Part shown: positions 18,664-26,196 of the stretch, in pieces | How the letters are laid out: the number at the start of each line of letters is the position of its first letter | Position numbering within the stretch: the first letter of the stretch is position 1 | NCBI GenBank assembly: GCA_024401925.1 | Contig: JAKSKD010000015.1 | Coordinates: forward strand, 1-39,006 | Direction: 5' to 3' | DNA: 39,006 nt | From: Bacteroidales bacterium | GTDB lineage: Bacteria > Bacteroidota > Bacteroidia > Bacteroidales > UBA932 | Notes under the pieces: model-generated | The model's database searches: none | What the model was told of the DNA's origin: nothing | Seen by the model: only the letters and a program-made list of their open reading frames with translations | Translations under genes and position numbers: made by a program

Positions 18664-19074
18664 TTATTCGGGTTGTGTTGCCAGAATAACTTTGTAGTGG
18701 TTGCGTTTTGCGATATTCATCATCGCAACGACTTCCTTCACCGGAACGCTCTCGTCGGAATAGATGGAGAAGGTAGGGTCTTCTTCGCTCTGAAGAAGCT
18801 CTACAAGACCATCCTCCACCTGCTCATAGCTGACAGGGGTTTCATCCCCGTTGATGTGGTATGTATAGATGTCGTTGCCCCAGTCCTTGATGCTGACGCT
18901 GACCGTGGCCTTTGCTGAAACCTGTCCCGTGCTCTTCGGGAGAAGGAGCTTCAGCGCGTTCGGATTTACGAGCGTCGAGGTCACGAGGAAGAAGATCAGC
19001 AACAGGAACACAATGTCCGTCATAGAGGACATTGACATTTCAGACAGCGACTTCGTGGTTCTTTTTATAGCCAT
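18664..19074 (-). CDS. exbD: ExbD/TolR-type biopolymer transport protein
   Basis: Part of the proton-driven motor with ExbB. The 136-residue protein has a single membrane segment (about 19-38) that starts with the conserved acidic residue Asp20 in MTDIVFLLLIFFLV. A periplasmic domain follows. The length and layout are those of the family. It lies 6 bp after exbB and 9 bp before tonB. TolR is the alternative, but the adjacent tonB favours ExbD. Confidence 0.92.
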   Translation of the reverse strand: MAIKRTTKSLSEMSMSSMTDIVFLLLIFFLVTSTLVNPNALKLLLPKSTGQVSAKATVSVSIKDWGNDIYTYHINGDETPVSYEQVEDGLVELLQSEEDPTFSIYSDESVPVKEVVAMMNIAKRNHYKVILATQPE

Positions 19075-19080
19075 ATCCCG

Positions 19081-19794
19081 TTATTCTTCAGTTGATTCTG
19101 CAGGCTCGTGGAGAAGGTCCATGAAACCGATAGTGGTGCTTTCCATCCTGAATACAAGGTCTGAAATCCTTGAGGTGAGGTAGTTGTATCCGAAATATGC
19201 AAGGATTCCGACGATAAGTCCGCCTACGGTTGTCACCATAGCCTCGTAAATACCGCTTGAAAGCAGGGTGATGTCGATATTGTTGCCCGCCTGTGACATA
19301 TTGAAGAATGCGCGGATCATACCGGTGACGGTTCCGAGGAAACCGATCATAGGAGCGCCGCCGGCTGCCGTTGCGAGGAACGAAAGACCTTTCTCAAGCC
19401 TTGCAACCTCCACGTTTGCGGTGTTCTCGACAGCTGCCTGGATATCAGGAAGCGGCCTTCCCAATCTCTCGAGACCTTTCTGCACGAGGCGTGCGATAGG
19501 TGAATCATATCTTTCACAAAGGGTTATTGCGGACTTGACTTTTCCCTGGTGGATATAGTCCCTGATGTCCTGCATAAAATTCTTGTTGATTTTGTTGGCC
19601 TGACGTATTGACCACCATTTCTTTCCGAAGATGAAGATGGCGATGATTGAAATAACAAGCAGTACAATCATTATCCAGCCGCCTTTTGAGGCCATCTCGA
19701 TAAGGGAATAATGCATTTCCTGCTGCTGTACTGCAGGTTGTGCGGCATAGGTGCCGAGGGAATCAACCCCAATCTGTAATAAGTTATGAAGCAT
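19081..19794 (-). CDS. exbB: ExbB/TolQ/MotA-type proton channel protein
   Basis: Forms the proton channel scaffold of the ExbB-ExbD-TonB complex. The 237-residue protein has three membrane segments: about 34-56, about 138-165 (AAGGAPMIGFLGTVTGMI, the conserved MotA/TolQ/ExbB pore segment) and about 185-210. A cytoplasmic region lies between the first and second. It is the first gene of the minus-strand run exbB-exbD-tonB-rluB-era-parC. A TAnnTTTG box lies about 37 bp upstream of the start. Confidence 0.93.
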   Translation of the reverse strand: MLHNLLQIGVDSLGTYAAQPAVQQQEMHYSLIEMASKGGWIMIVLLVISIIAIFIFGKKWWSIRQANKINKNFMQDIRDYIHQGKVKSAITLCERYDSPIARLVQKGLERLGRPLPDIQAAVENTANVEVARLEKGLSFLATAAGGAPMIGFLGTVTGMIRAFFNMSQAGNNIDITLLSSGIYEAMVTTVGGLIVGILAYFGYNYLTSRISDLVFRMESTTIGFMDLLHEPAESTEE

Positions 19795-19830
19795 ATTTGA
19801 GTGTTTATATATTTCAACAACAATAACCTA

Positions 19831-19838
19831 CAAATATA
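19831..19838 (-). promoter_or_regulatory. Candidate -7 box for the exbB-exbD-tonB run
   Basis: TATATTTG on the minus strand matches TAnnTTTG and would give a leader of about 30 nt to the exbB ATG. No TTTG is found at the -33 spacing. The box sits next to a small inverted repeat, ATAGCA/TGCTAT, that overlaps the truA stop codon. Confidence 0.4.
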
Positions 19839-19849
19839 GCAAAATTCTG

Positions 19850-20638
19850 CTATTTATTGTATTTGACACTCGATAGGAACAAAGCATTTCCCGGAACTGA
19901 TTCTCCCGCCATGGAACGGTCTCCGCCGTCAACGAGTTTTGCGAATTCCTCGACGCTTCTTTTCCCGCGGCCGACTTCGATGAGGGAGCCGACTATTGCG
20001 CGGACCATATTACGCAAAAACCGGTCCGCACTGATGCGGAAATACCAATAAATGCTTTCATCATCAAGCTGCGGGGAAGGGAGAATCCCTCCGTGGGCGC
20101 AGATGGAAGGGGAATAAGGTTTCCAGAATGCTTCTGTGACCGTGCAGATGGAAGTCTTGTTGTCGGCGCCGATTTTTTCAAAGCAGGAGAAGTCGTGGGT
20201 CCCGACAAGCAGGGATGCGGCTCTGTTCATTGCTTTGAAGTCCAGCGGGAAGGTACACAGGTATGAAAAGGAGGAGACGAAAGGGTCTTTTCTACGATGC
20301 AAAAAATATGTATATTCGCGTCGCGTTGCTGAAAACCTGGCGTGGAAGTCATCAGGCACCGGAGTGATTGAATGGATGACTATGGAACGGGGCAGAATGG
20401 CATTTAATTTGTAGCAAATCTGTCCGGCATCAAAAGGGTTTCCGGCGTCGAAATGAGCCACATAAGAGATTGCATTAACCCCTGAATCCGTCCTGCCGGC
20501 ACCGGTAACGGAGATGCCGTATCGCAGGAGTGTTGAGAGAGCTTTCTCGAGACATTCCTGGATTGTTTCGGCATCCGGTTGGATTTGCCAGCCGCAGAAG
20601 CCGCTTCCGTCATAAGACAATGTGATGGCGTAGCGCAT
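19850..20638 (-). CDS. truA: tRNA pseudouridine(38-40) synthase TruA
   Basis: Makes pseudouridine at positions 38-40 of the anticodon arm of many tRNAs. The protein is 262 residues, with the family start MRYAITLSYDGSGFCGWQ and the catalytic Asp51 in GAGRTDSGVNA. FLRNMVRAIVGSLIEVGRG near the C-terminus is a second family block. The open frame runs 59 codons further upstream into the moxR region, but that part has no family similarity, and a promoter match sits just before the ATG at 20638. It diverges from moxR with only 27 bp between starts. Confidence 0.95.
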   Translation of the reverse strand: MRYAITLSYDGSGFCGWQIQPDAETIQECLEKALSTLLRYGISVTGAGRTDSGVNAISYVAHFDAGNPFDAGQICYKLNAILPRSIVIHSITPVPDDFHARFSATRREYTYFLHRRKDPFVSSFSYLCTFPLDFKAMNRAASLLVGTHDFSCFEKIGADNKTSICTVTEAFWKPYSPSICAHGGILPSPQLDDESIYWYFRISADRFLRNMVRAIVGSLIEVGRGKRSVEEFAKLVDGGDRSMAGESVPGNALFLSSVKYNK

Positions 20639-20647
20639 AACTGATTG

Positions 20648-20679
20648 CAAAAATATCAAAATATAATGGAAAACGTAAA
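20648..20679 (-). promoter_or_regulatory. Candidate truA promoter inside the start of moxR
   Basis: On the minus strand TATTTTTG (20655-20648) matches TAnnTTTG. TTTA lies 20 bp upstream (20679-20676), inside the moxR coding start. The expected start point is within a few bases of the truA ATG, so the mRNA would be nearly leaderless. Confidence 0.4.
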
Positions 20680-21658
20680 CATTAAGGAACTCAACGACCG
20701 CATACAGAAAGAGAGTGCGTTCGTGGATATTCTTTCCCTCGAAATGGGCAAGGTCATAGTGGGCCAGAAGCATCTCGTCGAGAACCTTCTCATCGGCCTT
20801 CTTGCAAACGGACACATCCTTCTCGAAGGCGTCCCGGGACTGGCAAAGACATTAGCTATCAACACGCTTGCCAAGGCTACTGACGCTAAGTTCAGCCGCA
20901 TTCAGTTCACTCCGGACCTGCTGCCTGCCGACCTCATCGGTACATTGATCTACTCACAGAAGAATGAAAGTTTTGAAGTCCACAAAGGACCTGTGTTCGC
21001 CAATTTCGTTCTTGCCGATGAAATCAACCGTTCTCCGGCAAAAGTGCAGTCCGCCCTTCTCGAAGCTATGCAGGAGCGTCAGGTCACTATCGGAGACAAG
21101 ACATACAAGCTTCCTCAGCCGTTCCTTGTGATGGCTACCCAGAACCCTATCGAACAGGAGGGAACTTATCCGCTTCCGGAAGCTCAGGTGGACCGTTTCA
21201 TGCTCAAGGTGGTTGTCGATTACCCTAAGAAGGAGGAAGAAAGGCTGATTGTCCGTATGAACAATACAGGTGAATTCCCTTCTCCTAATGCCGTCATCAA
21301 ACCTGAGGATATAGTCCGCGCACGCGACGTCGTACGTGATGTTTATATGGATGAGAAAATCGAGAGGTATATCGTCGATATAGTTTATGCAACACGTACT
21401 CCTGGCGATTACGGTCTCGGAAATTTGAAAGACCTCATCGGATTCGGCGCTTCTCCGCGTGCAAGTATTTCACTGAGCGCAGCTTCGAAGGCTTATGCAT
21501 TCATCAAGAGGCGCGGCTACGTCATTCCTGAGGATGTGCGTGCTGTATGCAACGAGGTCCTCCGCCATCGTATCGGGCTCACTTATGAAGCCGAAGCCGA
21601 GAATGTGACCTCAGAGGAAATCATTGAACAGGTGATCAACGCTGTAATAGTTCCGTAA
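20666..21658 (+). CDS. MoxR-type AAA+ ATPase of the bat operon
   Basis: A chaperone-like AAA+ ATPase thought to mature or remodel the VWA proteins encoded after it. The 330-residue protein has Walker A GVPGLAKT (55-62), Walker B LADEIN (116-121) and the family segment ATQNPIEQEGTYPLPEAQVD with a sensor Asn. The open frame extends seven codons upstream to a TTG, but the ATG at 20666 gives the natural start MENVNIKEL. It is followed after 3 bp by the DUF58 gene. The set moxR-DUF58-VWA-VWA-TPR is the known bat/aerotolerance arrangement in Bacteroides. Confidence 0.92.
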   Translation: MENVNIKELNDRIQKESAFVDILSLEMGKVIVGQKHLVENLLIGLLANGHILLEGVPGLAKTLAINTLAKATDAKFSRIQFTPDLLPADLIGTLIYSQKNESFEVHKGPVFANFVLADEINRSPAKVQSALLEAMQERQVTIGDKTYKLPQPFLVMATQNPIEQEGTYPLPEAQVDRFMLKVVVDYPKKEEERLIVRMNNTGEFPSPNAVIKPEDIVRARDVVRDVYMDEKIERYIVDIVYATRTPGDYGLGNLKDLIGFGASPRASISLSAASKAYAFIKRRGYVIPEDVRAVCNEVLRHRIGLTYEAEAENVTSEEIIEQVINAVIVP

Positions 21659-21661
21659 AAA

Positions 21662-22546
21662 GTGAGCACCCAGACAGCTACAGACCTTCTCAAAAAAGTC
21701 CGCAAGATAGAGATCAAGACCAAGGCGCTCAGCCATCAGATCTTCGCTGGCGAGTACCATTCTGCGTTCAAGGGACGTGGTATGGCTTTCAGCGAAGTGC
21801 GTGAGTATCAGTGGGGAGATGATGTCCGCAGTATGGACTGGAACGTCACCGCCCGTCTGCGAAGCCCGTACGTGAAGGTGTTCGAGGAGGAACGCGAGTT
21901 GACGGTTGTACTGCTTGTGGATGTGAGCCGTTCCGGACTGTTCGGCACTGTCGGGAAGACCAAGCGCGAGCTTCTTGCAGAAATCGCGTCAGTCCTGGCT
22001 TTCAGTGCCAGCATCAATAATGATAAAGTGGGTGCGCTGTTTTTCAGTGACCATATCGAGAAATTCATTCCGCCGAAAAAAGGAAGGACGAATCTTCTGC
22101 ACATTATCAGGGAAATGCTTGAACTTGAGCCGACATCTGACAAGACAGATATCGGTTCGGCGCTGGAATTCCTTACCGGTGCAATCAAGAGGAAGTGTAC
22201 GGTATTTCTGCTGAGTGATATGCTTGATGCGGACAAGGATGCAAAGCCAAGGTATGAGGATGCTCTCAAGGTGGCGAAAAGTCGTCACGACCTGAGTGTG
22301 GTGAAGGTCTATGACCCTCGTGAGATCACTCTGCCGGAGGTGGGTGTAGTTCATATCAAAGATTCCGAAAACGGCGAGGGCGCGTGGATAAACACATCTT
22401 CGAAGCGGGTGCGGGAGGATTATGAAAAATGGTTCCGCACGCTTGCGCAGAATGAAAAGCGTATTTTCAACAAGTATCAGATAGACAGTGTGGCGATTGC
22501 CACAAACCAGGATTATGTCAAAGGGCTGATGGCTCTGTTCAGATGA
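21662..22546 (+). CDS. DUF58 domain protein (bat operon)
   Basis: A 294-residue protein with a GTG start, 3 bp after moxR. The DUF58 signature segment is GRGMAFSEVREYQWGDDVRSMDWN, split as GRGMAFSEVREYQ then GDDVRSMDWNVTAR (about 40-62). A VWA-like fold follows with LLVDVSRSG near 83-91. No membrane segment is obvious, so it is likely cytoplasmic or peripheral. Proteins of this family always travel with MoxR ATPases; the molecular role is not settled. The stop overlaps the next start by 4 bp (ATGA). Confidence 0.9.
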   Translation: MSTQTATDLLKKVRKIEIKTKALSHQIFAGEYHSAFKGRGMAFSEVREYQWGDDVRSMDWNVTARLRSPYVKVFEEERELTVVLLVDVSRSGLFGTVGKTKRELLAEIASVLAFSASINNDKVGALFFSDHIEKFIPPKKGRTNLLHIIREMLELEPTSDKTDIGSALEFLTGAIKRKCTVFLLSDMLDADKDAKPRYEDALKVAKSRHDLSVVKVYDPREITLPEVGVVHIKDSENGEGAWINTSSKRVREDYEKWFRTLAQNEKRIFNKYQIDSVAIATNQDYVKGLMALFR

Positions 22547-23502
22547 TGAAAGGAATATTAAGCATATTGATTCTGTTCTCGGGAATCATTCCGAAGGGCG
22601 AGGCGTTCCTTGAACCGTTGCAGAAGAGGGACTCCATCCTCATAGCCGACCAGATTATATACGGTTTCGGGCTGGACAGCGTTGAGCAGGGGGCGACTAT
22701 TGCCTTGCCTGACTATAGTGAGATATTCGACAAGGATACCCTGGTACTGGTTGACAACTGGAAAATCGATACCCTCCGGACTCATAAGGCCAAAGGCAAA
22801 CAGAAGAGCTACAGGATACACGGGCGTATCGTCATATCTCCTTTCGAAGCCGGTGAATTCGTGCTTCCTCCTATCTCCGTACAATACACTTCCGCATCCG
22901 GACAGGTGGACACACTTGTTTTCGACCCGCAGGTAATGAAGGTCACGACTCTTCCTGTGGATCCGGAAAACTTTGAGATAAACGACATCAAGGGACAGAT
23001 GAGGTATCCTCTGACTTTCAGGGAAGTGTATCCTTACGGATTCGGCCTGTTCCTTCTTGCGGCAGTCGTGATTGCTATAGTCTGCATCGTCAAGGTTCGC
23101 AGGAGCCGCACTGAAGATGAGCCTGAGGTAAGGGAGCCGGCGTATATCACGGCACTCCGGAAACTGGAGCAGTACCGCGGGGAGAAATACTGGGCACCGG
23201 AGAAGCAGAAGCAGTTCTATTCCGGCATCACAGACACCCTCCGCGCCTATATTGCCAGTCGTTTCGGCATTGATGCCAAGGAAATGACTACGGCCGAGAT
23301 TTTCACTGCACTGAAGAAAAACAGCGAACTCACACCTGAGCTGTATTCGGAGGCAAAAGAACTTTTCGAGACAGCTGATTTCGTGAAATTCGCAAAACAT
23401 ATTGCATCGGATGAGGACAATGCGAAGGTCGTACCTGCCGCAGTCCGCTTCGTGACATCAACTTATCAAGTAGAAGAAACGACAGAAGAAGATGTTCTTT
23501 GA
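22543..23502 (+). CDS. Membrane protein of the bat operon, function unknown
   Basis: A 319-residue protein with an N-terminal signal-like segment (about 3-20). A periplasmic region (to about 160) contains beta-rich stretches such as SYRIHGRIVISPFEAGEFVL, shown here in part. One clear membrane segment follows (about 167-187, GFGLFLLAAVVIAIVCIV), then a cytoplasmic C-terminal domain. The topology and the C-terminal helical region resemble BatD-like proteins in this operon, suggesting a short relative of BatD. That is inference: no named domain is certain. It overlaps DUF58 by 4 bp and batA by 11 bp, so it is an integral member of the operon. Confidence 0.75.
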   Translation: MMKGILSILILFSGIIPKGEAFLEPLQKRDSILIADQIIYGFGLDSVEQGATIALPDYSEIFDKDTLVLVDNWKIDTLRTHKAKGKQKSYRIHGRIVISPFEAGEFVLPPISVQYTSASGQVDTLVFDPQVMKVTTLPVDPENFEINDIKGQMRYPLTFREVYPYGFGLFLLAAVVIAIVCIVKVRRSRTEDEPEVREPAYITALRKLEQYRGEKYWAPEKQKQFYSGITDTLRAYIASRFGIDAKEMTTAEIFTALKKNSELTPELYSEAKELFETADFVKFAKHIASDEDNAKVVPAAVRFVTSTYQVEETTEEDVL

Positions 23503-24478
23503 GAACCCTCATATTTTATGGCTGCTGGCGTTGCCGCTGCTCCTGATTGCACATTACGTGTATCTGGAGATGACGGGACGTAAGCCTCATTTGCGTGTCT
23601 CGACGTCAATTCCTTGGAGACAGCAGGACAGGATGAGCGCTCTTGCCGTCATACGGCATATTCCGTTCGCCCTTAGGACCGCTGCTCTCTGCCTCATCAT
23701 AATCTGCCTTGCACGTCCGCGTTCATCTTCCGAGATGGAGAAGATAGATACCGAGGGAGTGGACATCGTACTTGCGATGGACGTTTCCACTTCAATGCTT
23801 GCGCGCGATTTCCAGCCGGACCGTATCAGTGCCGCCAAGGACATTGCCATTGAATTCATTTCCCAAAGGCCGGCGGACAGGATGGGAATTGTGGTGTTCG
23901 CAGGTGAGAGTTATACACAGTGCCCTCTGACTACTGACAGAGCTACGCTTATCAATCTTATGAAGGAAGTCCAAACAGGACTTATCGATGACGGTACGGC
24001 AATAGGAAACGGTCTCGCCACCGCCGTAGCAAGGATGGTGGAATCGGATGCCAAAAGCCGCATAGTGATTCTGCTTACCGATGGTGTGAACAATTCCGGA
24101 GAGATAGCTCCGCAGACAGCCGCGGAAATAGCAAAGACATACGGAATAAGGGTTTATACTATCGGAGTCGGTGCAAACGGGACTGCCCCGTATCCTGTAA
24201 TCACCCCTTGGGGAGTCGAGGAGCAGATGATGAAGGTGGAGATAGATGAGGACCTTTTGAAAGGGATTTCTGATGCAACTGGAGGCCGCTATTTCAGAGC
24301 TACAGACAATACCAAGCTGGCGGAGATATACTCTGAAATAAACAAGATGGAAAAGTCGCGCACGACAATAGACAGTTTCCCTATATATAAGGAACTGTAC
24401 ACAAAATATGCTGTTGCCGCGCTTGTATGCATCCTGCTTGAACTGTTGATTAAATTATTGTTGAGGAGACTGCCGTGA
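23492..24478 (+). CDS. batA: BatA, VWA-domain membrane protein
   Basis: A 328-residue inner-membrane protein with two N-terminal hydrophobic segments (about 8-24 and 55-74). The von Willebrand A domain has a complete metal-ion site: D97-V-S-T-S101, then a Thr in the DDGTAIGNG region and LLTDGVNNSG. A C-terminal membrane segment lies near residue 310. In Bacteroides fragilis the Bat proteins have been linked to oxygen tolerance (established for the family). The start overlaps the previous gene by 11 bp, and the stop overlaps the batB GTG. Confidence 0.92.
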   Translation: MFFENPHILWLLALPLLLIAHYVYLEMTGRKPHLRVSTSIPWRQQDRMSALAVIRHIPFALRTAALCLIIICLARPRSSSEMEKIDTEGVDIVLAMDVSTSMLARDFQPDRISAAKDIAIEFISQRPADRMGIVVFAGESYTQCPLTTDRATLINLMKEVQTGLIDDGTAIGNGLATAVARMVESDAKSRIVILLTDGVNNSGEIAPQTAAEIAKTYGIRVYTIGVGANGTAPYPVITPWGVEEQMMKVEIDEDLLKGISDATGGRYFRATDNTKLAEIYSEINKMEKSRTTIDSFPIYKELYTKYAVAALVCILLELLIKLLLRRLP

Positions 24479-25476
24479 TACTTTTCGCACAATATCAATT
24501 TCTCTGGCTGTTGCTGCTTGTACCCGTATTCCTTGTGGGATATGGCGTGGTGCGCGTGATGAGGCGCAGGCGTGTCTCAAGATTCGGGGATCCGGAGCTT
24601 GTCAGCCAGCTGATGCCATCATATTCCGGAGCGAAAGGGTGGATTCGGATGTCCTTGTTCAGTCTTGCTTTCCTGTTCTTTGTACTTGGTCTGGCCAGAC
24701 CTCAGATAGGCGCGAAGTTGAGCGAAAGGGAAACGAAGGGTGCCGAAATAATGATTGCGTTGGATGTGTCCAACTCAATGCTGGCGCAGGACTATTCTCC
24801 AAGCCGTCTTGAACGGGCCAAGCTTGCGATTTCCAGAATTGTGGACAAACTTCAGGAAGACAGGATAGGTCTTGTGCTGTTTGCCGGAACGTCTTTCGTC
24901 CAGCTTCCTATCACAACGGATTATGTTTCTGCAAAGATGTTCCTTACATCAATTGACACACAGTCTGTCCCGGTGCAGGGAACCGCTATAGGCGATGCAA
25001 TCCTGACCTGCGCGAAGAGCTTCAGTGCCCAAAGCGACAAATCCCGGGCTATTGTAGTCATCACCGATGGCGAAAATCACGAGGATGACCCCGTAGCCGC
25101 TGCACGAGAAGCCGCGGAGATAGGAATCAAGATATATACTATAGGTGTGGGCTCGGCTGAGGGACAGCCGATTTCAAAGGACGGGGAACTGATGAAGGAC
25201 AAGGACGGGAACATCGTTGTGACACGTCTGGATGAAGATGTGCTGAAAGATATCGCACGCGTCGGAGGAGGAGCCTATGTCCATGCCGGAAATGAGGAAT
25301 TCGGACTGAATCCGATACTTGAGGATATCCAGAGGATGGAGGAGGAAAAATTCAACTCCGTCATCTTCGAAGAATATGACGAGCAGTTTATGTATTTCTT
25401 TGCCGTTGCTCTTGTGCTTCTGGTGCTGGAGATGCTGGTGGGAGAAAGGAAAATCCGCAGAAAATTGTTTGACTGA
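24475..25476 (+). CDS. batB: BatB, VWA-domain membrane protein
   Basis: A 333-residue paralogue of BatA. It starts with GTG, overlapping the batA stop as GTGA. There are two N-terminal membrane segments, then a VWA domain with an intact metal site D97-V-S-N-S101 and VITDGENHED. A C-terminal membrane segment lies near 305-322. Together with BatA it probably forms a VWA pair acting on the periplasmic or cytoplasmic face under MoxR control. The stop overlaps the batC ATG by one base. Confidence 0.92.
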   Translation: MILFAQYQFLWLLLLVPVFLVGYGVVRVMRRRRVSRFGDPELVSQLMPSYSGAKGWIRMSLFSLAFLFFVLGLARPQIGAKLSERETKGAEIMIALDVSNSMLAQDYSPSRLERAKLAISRIVDKLQEDRIGLVLFAGTSFVQLPITTDYVSAKMFLTSIDTQSVPVQGTAIGDAILTCAKSFSAQSDKSRAIVVITDGENHEDDPVAAAREAAEIGIKIYTIGVGSAEGQPISKDGELMKDKDGNIVVTRLDEDVLKDIARVGGGAYVHAGNEEFGLNPILEDIQRMEEEKFNSVIFEEYDEQFMYFFAVALVLLVLEMLVGERKIRRKLFD

Positions 25477-26195
25477 TGAGAAGGTTCGTATATAGGGTTT
25501 GTTTACTGGCAGTGCTGTTTTTCAGCGCCGGCCTGGTTTCAGAGGCAGAAGTATCTGCCCAGAATCCGGACAGGAGGGAGGTTCGTGCCGGGAACAGGAA
25601 ATTCCACCGTGGAGATTTCCGCAGGGCGGAAATTGACTACCGCAAAGGACTTGTCAAGGACTCCCTTTCGCTTGCCGCAAACTACAATCTCGCCAATACA
25701 TTGTATCGTTTGCAGGACTATGATGGGGCCCAGAAAGTTCTCGGCTCGGCGTCAGGAAATGCGGATGCCGGAAGTGATTACTATTTCAATGCCGGTGATG
25801 TGGCATTGCAGAAGGAAGATTACGGTGCGGCAGTGGAGGCTTTCAAGCAGTCCCTGCTGATGAATCCTGGAGATATTGAGGCAAAGGAGAACTACATCTA
25901 CGCCAAGAAGAAACAGCAGGAACAGCAGAATCAGGATCAGAATCAAAATCAGGACCAGAATCAGGATCAGGATCAGAACCAGGATAACCAGGACCAGAAT
26001 CAGGACCAAAACCAGGATCAGAATCAAGACGAACAGGATCAGAACCGGAATCAGGGCCAGGAACCGAAGATTTCTCCTCAGCAGGCCCAGCAGATGCTGA
26101 AGGCCATTCAGGCAAAGGAGAAGGACACCCAGGATAAGGTGAACAAGGAAAAGGCTGATCTTCTGAAGTCAAAGCAGAAGGAAAAGAATTGGTAA
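25476..26195 (+). CDS. batC: BatC, TPR protein with a Gln/Asp/Asn-rich tract
   Basis: A 239-residue periplasmic protein. A signal peptide (about 1-28) is followed by tetratricopeptide repeats (about 35-140, with FNAGDVALQKEDYGAAVEAF). A tract of roughly 50 residues (about 147-197) is almost only Gln, Asp and Asn, in QDQNQ-type repeats. The tail ends Lys-rich. The TPR part fits BatC of the bat operon, a likely protein-interaction module for BatA/BatB. The tract is probably disordered. It overlaps batB by one base, and the fused batD-batE gene starts 1 bp after its stop. Confidence 0.88.
   Translation: MRRFVYRVCLLAVLFFSAGLVSEAEVSAQNPDRREVRAGNRKFHRGDFRRAEIDYRKGLVKDSLSLAANYNLANTLYRLQDYDGAQKVLGSASGNADAGSDYYFNAGDVALQKEDYGAAVEAFKQSLLMNPGDIEAKENYIYAKKKQQEQQNQDQNQNQDQNQDQDQNQDNQDQNQDQNQDQNQDEQDQNRNQGQEPKISPQQAQQMLKAIQAKEKDTQDKVNKEKADLLKSKQKEKNW
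25915..26066 (+). repeat. Gln/Asp/Asn codon repeat in batC
   Basis: Tandem six-base units of the type CAGGAT/CAGAAT run through about 150 bp inside batC in frame. The pattern would allow slippage-driven length change without loss of frame. Confidence 0.85.
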
Positions 26196-26196
26196 A

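Noticed and set aside
20639-20815. Longer TruA start at 20815
   Set aside because: The extra 59 residues have no family similarity and overlap moxR; the TruA family begins at the ATG at 20638.
22558-23400. Open frame of about 280 codons on the minus strand inside the bat operon
   Set aside because: It is antisense to a coupled operon member and lacks family features.
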